64,000 bases of DNA from contig NZ_KN046818.1 of assembly GCF_000742135.1 (NCBI RefSeq), positions 3,725,447 through 3,789,446 of the forward strand, given 5' to 3'. Under the pieces are notes generated by a model. That model ran no database searches. It was given only the letters and a program-made list of their open reading frames with translations, and was not told the DNA's origin. The translations under genes and the position numbers were made by a program. Shown piece by piece: positions 11,205-18,445 of this stretch (positions are counted from its first letter, which is position 1; each line of letters begins with the position of its first letter). This stretch comes from Klebsiella pneumoniae. GTDB taxonomy: Bacteria; Pseudomonadota; Gammaproteobacteria; Enterobacterales; Enterobacteriaceae.

Positions 11205-11360
11205 TTTGGCAAAGTACGGATAAGCGAAGCATCAGCTAACAGGCGCCAGGGCGTGTCTACGTTCCTCTCGCAGAGAGGGCAGGGGAAATCGTCCAGGCGT
11301 CGTTTGTTGATGTGCCGTGGAAGGTGCTTTGCTCAGGGATCACGGGTAGGAGCCACCTTT
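11143..11360 (+). promoter_or_regulatory. rpoS mRNA leader: sRNA-pairing element and ribosome-site region
   Basis: The stretch at 11143-11179, inside the 3' end of nlpD, matches the E. coli rpoS upstream antisense element that sequesters the rpoS ribosome site and is opened by DsrA, RprA and ArcZ with Hfq (established knowledge). The ribosome site is GGTAGGAGCCACC before ATG 11361. The gap between nlpD stop and rpoS ATG is 156 bases, longer than I recall for E. coli. A 10-base string AGGGGAAATC occurs at 11161-11170 and again at 11281-11290, exactly 120 bases apart. Confidence 0.6.
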
Positions 11361-12353
11361 ATGAGTCAGAATACGCTGAAAGTTCATGATTTAAATGAAG
11401 ACGCGGAATTTGATGAGAACGGAATTGAGGTTTTCGACGAGAAAGCCTTAGTAGAAGAGGAACCCAGTGATAGCGATCTGGCTGAGGAAGAGCTGCTGTC
11501 GCAAGGCGCAACCCAGCGCGTACTTGACGCCACTCAGCTTTATCTTGGAGAGATTGGTTATTCCCCACTGCTGACCGCGGAAGAGGAAGTCTATTTCGCG
11601 CGTCGCGCACTGCGTGGTGATGTCGCTTCACGCCGTCGCATGATTGAAAGTAACTTGCGTCTGGTGGTGAAGATTGCCCGTCGTTACAGCAATCGTGGTC
11701 TGGCGCTGCTGGATCTGATTGAAGAAGGTAACCTCGGCCTGATCCGCGCCGTTGAGAAGTTTGACCCGGAACGTGGGTTCCGTTTTTCGACCTACGCGAC
11801 CTGGTGGATCCGCCAGACTATTGAACGGGCGATCATGAACCAAACCCGTACGATCCGTTTGCCGATCCATATTGTTAAAGAGCTGAACGTCTATCTGCGT
11901 ACCGCGCGCGAGTTGTCCCATAAGCTGGACCACGAGCCTAGCGCGGAAGAGATCGCCGAACAGCTGGACAAACCGGTCGATGACGTCAGCCGTATGCTGC
12001 GTCTGAACGAGCGCATCACCTCTGTGGATACTCCGCTGGGTGGCGATTCAGAAAAAGCGCTGCTGGATATTCTGGCCGATGAGAAAGAGAACGGCCCGGA
12101 AGACACCACGCAGGACGATGATATGAAGCAAAGTATCGTCAAATGGCTGTTCGAACTGAACGCCAAGCAGCGTGAAGTTCTGGCACGTCGTTTTGGTCTG
12201 CTGGGTTATGAAGCTGCCACGCTGGAGGATGTGGGCCGTGAAATTGGCCTGACCCGCGAACGCGTGCGGCAGATCCAGGTGGAAGGTCTGCGTCGCCTGC
12301 GGGAAATTCTGCAGGGACAGGGGCTGAATATCGAAGCGCTCTTCCGCGAATAA
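11361..12353 (+). CDS. rpoS: RNA polymerase sigma factor RpoS (sigma 38)
   Basis: Master sigma factor of stationary phase and general stress. It has an acidic N-terminus, region 1.2 ([20 protein letters not shown]), region 2 ([36 protein letters not shown]), region 3 ([10 protein letters not shown]) and region 4 with the helix-turn-helix [20 protein letters not shown]. Start at ATG 11361 gives 330 aa, the family length; an in-frame upstream start at 11253 lacks a ribosome site and would extend the N-terminus abnormally. The reading frame is intact. Confidence 0.98.
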   Translation: MSQNTLKVHDLNEDAEFDENGIEVFDEKALVEEEPSDSDLAEEELLSQGATQRVLDATQLYLGEIGYSPLLTAEEEVYFARRALRGDVASRRRMIESNLRLVVKIARRYSNRGLALLDLIEEGNLGLIRAVEKFDPERGFRFSTYATWWIRQTIERAIMNQTRTIRLPIHIVKELNVYLRTARELSHKLDHEPSAEEIAEQLDKPVDDVSRMLRLNERITSVDTPLGGDSEKALLDILADEKENGPEDTTQDDDMKQSIVKWLFELNAKQREVLARRFGLLGYEAATLEDVGREIGLTRERVRQIQVEGLRRLREILQGQGLNIEALFRE

Positions 12354-12366
12354 GACGTTTTCTGTC

Positions 12367-12399
12367 AAAAAGGCCCCCTCGAAAGTCGGGGCCTTTTTC
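12367..12399 (+). terminator. Rho-independent terminator after rpoS
   Basis: A GC-rich stem (AAAAAGGCCCC paired with GGGGCCTTTTT) 13 bases after the rpoS stop, ending in T-rich sequence. It is also usable for the convergent gene at 12406. Confidence 0.85.
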
Positions 12400-12405
12400 T
12401 TTGGG

Positions 12406-12783
12406 CTAGCCGAGGCGGGTTTCCTGCAGATGGCGCCAGACAATTTTCCCTTCCGCTTGCTGAAAAATCGCCGTCGACCAGCGAACGTTCTGGCTGCTAT
12501 CCGCCAGCGTTTGGCTTTCACGATATAGCACTGCGGCGCCGTCGTGCCACTCGCTGATGATTTCCATCTGATCCACTACGATATCTAACCCCGGACGGCT
12601 GCCGCCGGCGTGGTGGAAAAAACGGCTCACCGTTGGGTAGTCCATCTTCTCACCGCTCAAGGGGATCATGGTAAAATCGGCGGCAAAACGCTTCATCAGC
12701 GCCTCAGCGCTTCCTTCGCCATGGCTTAACCAGCGTTCGATAAGGACATGGGCATCGAGGACTTCCTGCAGATAAGGATTCAT
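12406..12783 (-). CDS. NTF2-like / DUF4440-type small protein
   Basis: A 125-aa protein resembling the SnoaL / DUF4440 cone-shaped fold: an N-terminal helix pair (VLIERWLSHGEGSAEALMKRF), then FTMIPLSGEKMDYPTVSRFF and a beta-rich C-terminal half ending IVWRHLQETRLG. The role is unknown; proteins of this fold are ligand-binding or small enzymes. Its ATG overlaps the stop of the MFS gene by 4 bases, so the two are coupled and divergent from the LysR gene at 14091. Confidence 0.65.
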   Translation of the reverse strand: MNPYLQEVLDAHVLIERWLSHGEGSAEALMKRFAADFTMIPLSGEKMDYPTVSRFFHHAGGSRPGLDIVVDQMEIISEWHDGAAVLYRESQTLADSSQNVRWSTAIFQQAEGKIVWRHLQETRLG

Positions 12784-13982
12784 GACTTCTCCAGAGTGGT
12801 GTGCAGGCGATGGATAATCGCCCGATTATTCAGCCGCAGGCAAAACAGCAGCGGCAACAGGGTAATGACGGCGGCGCTAATAAATACCCCCTGCCAGGCG
12901 TAGGCCGGCGGGAATACCCTCAGCAGCAGGGCGAGCAGGGCGCTGCCGGCAAAGAAGCTGAGCTGGCGGTTAAGATTCCATAGCGCGCTGGCGTCAGGCA
13001 TCTCTTCGGCAGGCGTATGCAGGAAAGCGCTGCTTTGCGCGGTGCTGCTGCATAAGCTGCCTCCGCCGCCCATCAGCGTAAAGGCCAGAATCAACAGCGC
13101 CAGCGGGCTGTCCGCATCGATCTTCAGCAGCAGCATGATCCCCATCGCCTGAAGCAGGCAGCCGATGACGACCAGCGGCCGGGGCCCGAAGCGGTTGAAA
13201 TATCTGCCGGTAAAGGTGATGGCGGCAAACGAGGCCAGCGACCAGGGCACCATCAGGGCACCGATTGCCCCCGGCGCCAACCCGGTGACGCGTTGCAGGT
13301 AGTACATCCCCACCACGTTGACGCCAATAAACATCCCCGGCACGCAGAGGTAGATCAGCATCGCGAAGCGCAGCAGGGGATCGGCCAGCAGCGACAGTGG
13401 AAGAAAGCGAGTCGGGCGAACCGGACCGGGGGTGTCGTTCAGCCATCGCACCGCCAGCACAAAGGTTAGCAGAGCCACAGGCAGGCTGGCGAAAAAGACC
13501 CAGCGCCAGCTGAACGCCTCGACTAACAGGCCGCCGATCGCCGGCGAGCAGGCGGGGGCCAGCAGGCCGACCAGCATCACCGCCGCCGACAGCTTCGCCC
13601 GCTCATGCGGCTGAAACAGCGGCCACGTCAGCGCCTGGCCGAGGGGGATTAACAGCCCGCCGCCCATCCCCTGCAGCGTCCGCCATAAAATCAGTTCGCT
13701 CAGGCTGTTGGCAAGTCCTGCCGCCAGCGCGCCGAGGCTGAACAGCCCCAGCGAGAGTAAAAACAGCCGTTTCGCCCCCCAGCGCTCGCTGAGCCAGGCG
13801 CTGAACGGCACAACGACCGTCAGACTGAGAATATAGGCATTACTGACCCACGCCAGTTGCGAGACGGAAACCGCCAGCGCGCGGCTGATTGCCGGAAAGG
13901 CGATGCTGGCGATAAACATATTGATCAAATCGAGAAAAAAACCGAACAGAAAAACGGTGGCAACGCGGTGGCGGTAGGTCAT
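12780..13982 (-). CDS. MFS drug/solute exporter
   Basis: A 400-aa transporter of the major facilitator superfamily with twelve probable membrane helices. It carries the DHA-type loop motif SERWGAKRLFLLSL after helix 2 and GMGGGLLIPLGQALTWPLF. Substrate is unknown; sequence style resembles Bcr/EmrB-like exporters. Divergent from a LysR-type regulator (14091), which probably controls it, and coupled to the small NTF2-like gene downstream. Confidence 0.85.
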   Translation of the reverse strand: MTYRHRVATVFLFGFFLDLINMFIASIAFPAISRALAVSVSQLAWVSNAYILSLTVVVPFSAWLSERWGAKRLFLLSLGLFSLGALAAGLANSLSELILWRTLQGMGGGLLIPLGQALTWPLFQPHERAKLSAAVMLVGLLAPACSPAIGGLLVEAFSWRWVFFASLPVALLTFVLAVRWLNDTPGPVRPTRFLPLSLLADPLLRFAMLIYLCVPGMFIGVNVVGMYYLQRVTGLAPGAIGALMVPWSLASFAAITFTGRYFNRFGPRPLVVIGCLLQAMGIMLLLKIDADSPLALLILAFTLMGGGGSLCSSTAQSSAFLHTPAEEMPDASALWNLNRQLSFFAGSALLALLLRVFPPAYAWQGVFISAAVITLLPLLFCLRLNNRAIIHRLHTTLEKS

Positions 13983-14090
13983 GGTTCACTCCCTCAGACA
14001 GGCGGCTACTGTAAACCTGCCGCAGCGAGGGATAAACGGGACTAATCGGGATATACTGTCTGAATATTTTTGACAATCATCCGGACGACG

Positions 14091-14978
14091 ATGCTTAATC
14101 TTCAGCGCGTGGCCATGTTTATCGCCGTGGTAGATGCCGGCAGTTTCACCCTGGCCGCAGCGGCGCTGGGGCAGACCAAGGCGGTGGTCAGCTTTAACGT
14201 ACGGCAGCTGGAAAATGAGCTGGGGGTGACGCTGCTGCTGCGTTCGACGCGGCGTTTGCGGCTCACTGACGCCGGGGTGCTGTTCTATCAGCGCGGGGTA
14301 GCGCTCCTGAACGCGGCGGAAAATCTCCAGGATGAGGTGCGGGCCAGCCATAGCGGCTTAAGCGGGGAGCTCCGGATCACCACCACGCCGGAGTATGGCG
14401 CGCAGGTTATCATTCCAGCGCTGGCCGCGTTCGCCCGTCGTCATCCGGCGCTGCGGGTGCGCCACGTCTCCTCCTCCCATCATGCCGACCTCATTTCAGA
14501 ACGATTTGATGTGGCGATACGCCTCGGTACGCTGGCCGATTCCCGCTATCGTGCGACGCGGATAGCCAGTTTCGCGATCCTGCCCGTCGCCTCTCCGGCC
14601 TGGCTGGCAAGCCATCCGGTGCAGACGCTGTCCGATCTGGCGCAAGCTGAGTGGATTATTCACGAGCGCCTGCCGACGCCGCTGCGCTGGCAGCTGCGCA
14701 CGGATCACCAGACAGAGGTGGATTTCGCGATAGCCAGCGCGCCGCGGTTTTCTGCTGATAGCGCTACGGCGCTGATGAGCTTTGCTCTGGCGGGATGCGG
14801 CGTCGCCTTGCTGCCCGCATGGCTGGTAGCCAAAAAGGTGGCGCAGCGGGAGCTGGTGCCGCTCCTGCCGGAATACCATTTCCCACAGCAGGGCGTGTAT
14901 GCCCTTTATCCCGACTCGCAGCATTTGCCGACCCGGGTGCGGGCATTTATTGACTTCCTGCGCGAGAAGGTCGGTTAA
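14091..14978 (+). CDS. LysR-family regulator
   Basis: A 295-aa LysR-type transcription factor. The N-terminal winged helix-turn-helix is ASFTLAAAALGQTKAVVSFNVRQLE; the C-terminal ligand-binding domain follows from about residue 90. ATG at 14091 was preferred to a TTG at 14070. It faces away from the MFS/NTF2-like pair and, as is usual for this arrangement, probably regulates it from the 108-base gap. The effector is unknown. Confidence 0.88.
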   Translation: MLNLQRVAMFIAVVDAGSFTLAAAALGQTKAVVSFNVRQLENELGVTLLLRSTRRLRLTDAGVLFYQRGVALLNAAENLQDEVRASHSGLSGELRITTTPEYGAQVIIPALAAFARRHPALRVRHVSSSHHADLISERFDVAIRLGTLADSRYRATRIASFAILPVASPAWLASHPVQTLSDLAQAEWIIHERLPTPLRWQLRTDHQTEVDFAIASAPRFSADSATALMSFALAGCGVALLPAWLVAKKVAQRELVPLLPEYHFPQQGVYALYPDSQHLPTRVRAFIDFLREKVG

Positions 14979-14986
14979 GCGCCCGT

Positions 14987-15394
14987 TCAGGGCGCCATCA
15001 TTTTGTGCACCAGCCGGGAGAACTGCTCGCGCTCGTCATCGCTCAGGCGGCCGAGAAACTCGTCATCGACCTCATTGCCCTGCGGAATGGAACGGTTAAG
15101 CAACGCCTCGCCTTCGTCGGTCAGATAGACAAAACGGCGGCGTTTATCGGCCGGATCGTGCTCCCGGCGCACCAGGCCGCGCGCTTCCATTCGGCTGAGC
15201 ATCTCCGCCAGCGTAGCCTTGGTGCTGACCGCCGCTTCAATCAGCGCCACCTGTTCGATCCCGGGGTGCTCCGCTACCGAGCGCATCACCGCATACTGAG
15301 GTTTAGTCAGGTCCGGCAACGCCTGCTGCCAGCGGGCGGTATGCTGTTGAAAAAGCTGGCGCAGCAGGTGGAATGCTTCGTTTCGTAACTCCAT
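14987..15394 (-). CDS. MarR-family regulator of the decarboxylase operon
   Basis: A 135-aa winged-helix repressor of the MarR/SlyA type: HPGIEQVALIEAAVSTKATL is the recognition helix region, and RRFVYLTDEGEALL the wing. It is divergent from kpdBCD with a 173-base gap holding three copies of a GTTCGTA-type element. In other bacteria MarR proteins in this position sense phenolic acids, so control of kpdBCD by hydroxybenzoate-type ligands is a reasonable inference. Confidence 0.85.
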   Translation of the reverse strand: MELRNEAFHLLRQLFQQHTARWQQALPDLTKPQYAVMRSVAEHPGIEQVALIEAAVSTKATLAEMLSRMEARGLVRREHDPADKRRRFVYLTDEGEALLNRSIPQGNEVDDEFLGRLSDDEREQFSRLVHKMMAP

Positions 15395-15432
15395 GAATAC
15401 TCCGTAACAAAACTGTCACCTCTATGATAGCC

Positions 15433-15548
15433 GTTCGTACGCCTTTTTATACCCTTTCTGCGTTTTGATTAAAAATGCGCACGTATACGAACGATCTTGC
15501 CAATAAGGGCTGGAGGGGGTAGTTTAAATATAAAGTTCGTACACGAAC
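15433..15548 (+). promoter_or_regulatory. Probable MarR operators in the kpd divergent promoter region
   Basis: The element GTTCGTAC occurs at 15433-15440, its inverted form GTATACGAAC at 15483-15492, and a 14-base two-armed palindrome GTTCGTACACGAAC at 15535-15548, 19 bases before the kpdB ATG. The repeats are seen directly; assignment to the adjacent MarR protein is inference. TTGCCA at 15497 is a candidate -35 for kpdB. Confidence 0.55.
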
Positions 15549-15567
15549 AAAAGTAATGAGGTCTGGA

Positions 15568-16161
15568 ATGAAACTGATTATTGGGATGACGGGGGCCACC
15601 GGGGCACCGCTTGGGGTGGCATTGCTGCAGGCGCTGCGCGATATGCCGGAGGTGGAAACCCATCTGGTGATGTCGAAATGGGCCAAAACCACCATCGAGC
15701 TGGAAACGCCCTGGACGGCGCGCGAAGTGGCCGCGCTGGCGGACTTTTCCCACAGCCCGGCAGACCAGGCCGCCACCATCTCATCCGGTTCATTTCGTAC
15801 CGACGGCATGATCGTTATTCCCTGCAGTATGAAAACGCTTGCAGGCATTCGCGCGGGTTATGCCGAAGGACTGGTGGGCCGCGCGGCGGACGTGGTGCTC
15901 AAAGAGGGGCGCAAGCTGGTGTTGGTCCCGCGGGAAATGCCGCTCAGCACGATCCATCTGGAGAACATGCTGGCGCTGTCCCGCATGGGCGTGGCGATGG
16001 TCCCGCCGATGCCAGCTTACTACAACCACCCGGAGACGGTTGACGATATCACCAATCATATCGTCACCCGGGTGCTGGATCAGTTTGGCCTCGACTATCA
16101 CAAAGCGCGCCGCTGGAACGGCTTGCGCACGGCAGAACAATTTGCACAGGAGATCGAATAA
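15568..16161 (+). CDS. kpdB: UbiX-type flavin prenyltransferase of the hydroxyarylate decarboxylase operon (KpdB)
   Basis: Makes prenylated FMN, the cofactor of UbiD-type decarboxylases. Motifs: IIGMTGATGAPLGVALL, VMSKWAKTTI, CSMKTLAGIRAGYAEGLVGRAADV and VPREMPLSTIHLENML. Start at 15568 (197 aa) is set by GAGG 6-10 bases upstream; the in-frame ATG at 15556 lacks a ribosome site. It shares a base with the kpdC start (TAATG). The same three-gene set lies between rpoS and mutS in some E. coli. Confidence 0.9.
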   Translation: MKLIIGMTGATGAPLGVALLQALRDMPEVETHLVMSKWAKTTIELETPWTAREVAALADFSHSPADQAATISSGSFRTDGMIVIPCSMKTLAGIRAGYAEGLVGRAADVVLKEGRKLVLVPREMPLSTIHLENMLALSRMGVAMVPPMPAYYNHPETVDDITNHIVTRVLDQFGLDYHKARRWNGLRTAEQFAQEIE

Positions 16162-17588
16162 TGGCTTTTGATGATTTGCGCAGCTTTTTGCAGGCGCTGG
16201 ATGACCAGGGACAACTGCTGAAAATCAGTGAAGAGGTGAACGCTGAGCCCGATCTGGCGGCGGCCGCCAATGCGACCGGACGCATCGGCGACGGTGCCCC
16301 GGCGCTGTGGTTCGATAATATTCGCGGCTTTAACGATGCTCGCGTGACGATGAACACCATCGGCTCGTGGCAGAACCATGCCATCTCGCTGGGCCTGCCG
16401 CCTAACACGCCGGTGAAAAAGCAGATTGATGAGTTCATTCGCCGCTGGGATAACTTCCCGGTGACGCCAGAGCGCCGCGCCAACCCGGCGTGGGCAGAAA
16501 ATACTGTTGATGGCGATGATATCAACCTGTTCGATATTCTGCCGCTGTTCCGCCTCAACGATGGTGACGGCGGTTTCTACCTCGATAAAGCCTGTGTCGT
16601 TTCGCGCGATCCGCTGGATAAAGATAACTTCGGTAAGCAAAACGTCGGTATCTACCGCATGGAAGTGAAAGGCAAGCGCAAGCTCGGCCTGCAGCCGGTA
16701 CCGATGCACGATATCGCGCTGCATCTGCACAAAGCGGAAGAGCGTGGGGAAGATCTGCCGATCGCCATTACCCTCGGTAACGACCCGATTATTACCCTGA
16801 TGGGCGCCACGCCGCTGAAATACGATCAGTCTGAATATGAGATGGCTGGCGCGCTGCGCGAGAGCCCGTATCCCATCGCTACCGCGCCGCTGACCGGCTT
16901 TGATGTACCCTGGGGTTCGGAAGTGATCCTCGAAGGGGTCATTGAAGGGCGTAAGCGTGAGATCGAGGGGCCGTTCGGTGAATTTACCGGTCACTACTCC
17001 GGCGGTCGTAACATGACGGTAGTGCGTATCGACAAAGTCTCTTATCGCAGCAAACCGATTTTTGAATCGCTCTACCTAGGTATGCCGTGGACCGAGATTG
17101 ACTATCTGATGGGCCCGGCGACCTGCGTACCGCTGTATCAGCAGCTGAAGGCCGAATTTCCGGAAGTGCAGGCGGTCAACGCCATGTACACCCATGGTCT
17201 GCTGGCGATCATCTCCACCAAAAAACGCTACGGCGGTTTTGCCCGCGCGGTGGGCCTGCGGGCGATGACCACTCCCCACGGCCTCGGCTATGTGAAGATG
17301 GTGATCATGGTTGATGAAGACGTCGACCCGTTCAACCTGCCGCAGGTGATGTGGGCGCTCTCCTCGAAGGTTAACCCGGCGGGAGACCTGGTGCAGTTGC
17401 CGAACATGTCGGTCCTTGAACTTGACCCAGGCTCCAGCCCGGCAGGCATTACCGACAAACTGATTATCGACGCCACCACCCCGGTTGCGCCGGACCTTCG
17501 CGGCCACTACAGCCAGCCGGTGCAGGATCTGCCGGAAACCAAAGCCTGGGCTGAAAAACTGACCGCTATGCTGGCCAACCGTAAATAA
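16161..17588 (+). CDS. kpdC: UbiD-family 4-hydroxybenzoate/hydroxyarylate decarboxylase (KpdC)
   Basis: Non-oxidative, reversible decarboxylase (phenol carboxylase) of 475 aa that depends on prenylated FMN. Conserved UbiD features include GGFYLDKACVVSRDP, NVGIYRMEVKGKRKLG, EVILEGVIEGRKREIEGPFG and FTGHYSGG, with NAMYTHG and a C-terminal DKLIIDATTP. Substrate in characterised relatives is 4-hydroxybenzoate or vanillate; the precise substrate here is not shown by the sequence. Translationally coupled to kpdB. Confidence 0.92.
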   Translation: MAFDDLRSFLQALDDQGQLLKISEEVNAEPDLAAAANATGRIGDGAPALWFDNIRGFNDARVTMNTIGSWQNHAISLGLPPNTPVKKQIDEFIRRWDNFPVTPERRANPAWAENTVDGDDINLFDILPLFRLNDGDGGFYLDKACVVSRDPLDKDNFGKQNVGIYRMEVKGKRKLGLQPVPMHDIALHLHKAEERGEDLPIAITLGNDPIITLMGATPLKYDQSEYEMAGALRESPYPIATAPLTGFDVPWGSEVILEGVIEGRKREIEGPFGEFTGHYSGGRNMTVVRIDKVSYRSKPIFESLYLGMPWTEIDYLMGPATCVPLYQQLKAEFPEVQAVNAMYTHGLLAIISTKKRYGGFARAVGLRAMTTPHGLGYVKMVIMVDEDVDPFNLPQVMWALSSKVNPAGDLVQLPNMSVLELDPGSSPAGITDKLIIDATTPVAPDLRGHYSQPVQDLPETKAWAEKLTAMLANRK

Positions 17589-17598
17589 GGAGAAGAAG

Positions 17599-17835
17599 AT
17601 GATTTGTCCACGTTGCGCCGATGAAAAGATTGAAGTCATGGCGACCTCGCCGGTGAAAGGGGTCTGGACCGTGTATCAGTGCCAGCACTGTCTTTACACC
17701 TGGCGAGATACCGAGCCGCTGCGCCGCACCAGCCGCGAACACTATCCGGAAGCGTTCCGCATGACGCAGAAAGATATCGATGAGGCGCCGCAGGTGCCGC
17801 ACGTACCGCCGCTATTGCCGGAAGATAAGCGTTAA
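17599..17835 (+). CDS. kpdD: Small subunit of hydroxyarylate decarboxylase (KpdD)
   Basis: A 78-aa zinc-ribbon-like protein: MICPRCADEKI near the start and YQCQHCLYTWRDTEP form two CxxC pairs. This third component is needed for activity in the B. subtilis and E. coli relatives (established knowledge). ATG follows AAGGAGAAGAAG. Last gene of the operon, followed by a terminator. Confidence 0.9.
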   Translation: MICPRCADEKIEVMATSPVKGVWTVYQCQHCLYTWRDTEPLRRTSREHYPEAFRMTQKDIDEAPQVPHVPPLLPEDKR

Positions 17836-17837
17836 TG

Positions 17838-17866
17838 AAAGGGGCCCGCTAAGTCGGGCCTTTTTT
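17838..17866 (+). terminator. Rho-independent terminator after kpdD
   Basis: Stem GGCCCG / CGGGCC at 17843-17860 with a 6-base loop, followed by TTTTTT at 17861-17866. Confidence 0.85.
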
Positions 17867-18029
17867 ATATTTAGTACAATTATGGAAATTATTTTTTCAT
17901 TAAATTAAAAAATTACGTGAAGGGTTAATATACCGGGATGACTTTGCGAGCCTGCATCCAGATTATTATAAAATTCGTCTGATTAATTCCTTGCAGATAA
18001 ATTTCACGCCCTGACGAGTGTAGAATTGC

Positions 18030-18173
18030 GGCGGGTGCTTGAGGCTGTCTGGCCTTGAGCATTACCAGGCCCCCAGACAGACGAAAGCCCCAGGAGATAT
18101 TTCTATCAACTGAGGCTAGCGAATGAACATAGACAATTCAGATGTTAGTCTCTTCTTTGCAGGGAGGCAAGAT
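18030..18173 (+). ncRNA. 5' leader of a hok-type mRNA
   Basis: A structured non-coding stretch before the Hok reading frame. CTGTCTGG at 18045-18052 pairs with CCAGACAG at 18073-18080, with an inner GGCCT/AGGCC helix. This GCTTGAGGC and CCCCAGACAG...AAAGCCCC pattern is typical of hok-family leaders in enterics. A Sok-like antisense RNA would be expected on the minus strand here, but I could not define its promoter. The bases between the kpd terminator and this leader (17867-18029) are AT-rich with no gene that I can see. Confidence 0.55.
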
Positions 18174-18326
18174 ATGCTGACAAAATATGCCCTTGTGGCA
18201 ATCATCGTACTCTGTATTACGGTACTGGGATTTACGCTGTTGGTGCACAGCTCACTATGCGAGCTGAGTATTAAAGAGCGTAATATTGAGTTTAAAGCTG
18301 TTCTCGCTTACGAATCGAAGAAGTAG
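18174..18326 (+). CDS. Hok/Gef-family type I toxin (HokE-like)
   Basis: A 50-aa membrane-depolarising toxin with one membrane segment ([18 protein letters not shown]), the conserved Cys in SSLCEL and the family tail AVLAYESKK; it is close to what I recall of E. coli HokE. Ribosome site GGGAGGCAAGAT precedes ATG 18174. An in-frame ATG at 18123, itself preceded by GAGG, would give a 67-aa version; in classical hok loci the upstream reading frame (mok) is out of frame, so this in-frame start is unusual or unused. The reading frame is intact, so the toxin may be functional. Confidence 0.8.
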   Translation: MLTKYALVAIIVLCITVLGFTLLVHSSLCELSIKERNIEFKAVLAYESKK

Positions 18327-18397
18327 CATCCGCGCGGGGGCAACCCCGCGTATGGGTTGTCAGGACGCATCCTCTAGCACCCATTTTTTTGTTTACT

Positions 18398-18430
18398 AAA
18401 ACGGCAGCGCTTCACAGCGCTGCCGTTTTT
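18398..18430. terminator. Bidirectional terminator between the hok locus and mutS
   Basis: A perfect 14-base stem, AAAACGGCAGCGCT (18398-18411) and AGCGCTGCCGTTTT (18416-18429), with a TCAC loop and T or A tracts on both sides. It can end the hok transcript and the convergent mutS transcript. Confidence 0.88.
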
Positions 18431-18445
18431 CACCTTAATGGGTGG

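Noticed and set aside
11253-11360. N-terminally extended RpoS from 11253
   Set aside because: The extension has no sigma factor similarity and covers the known regulatory leader; ATG 11361 has a clear ribosome site.
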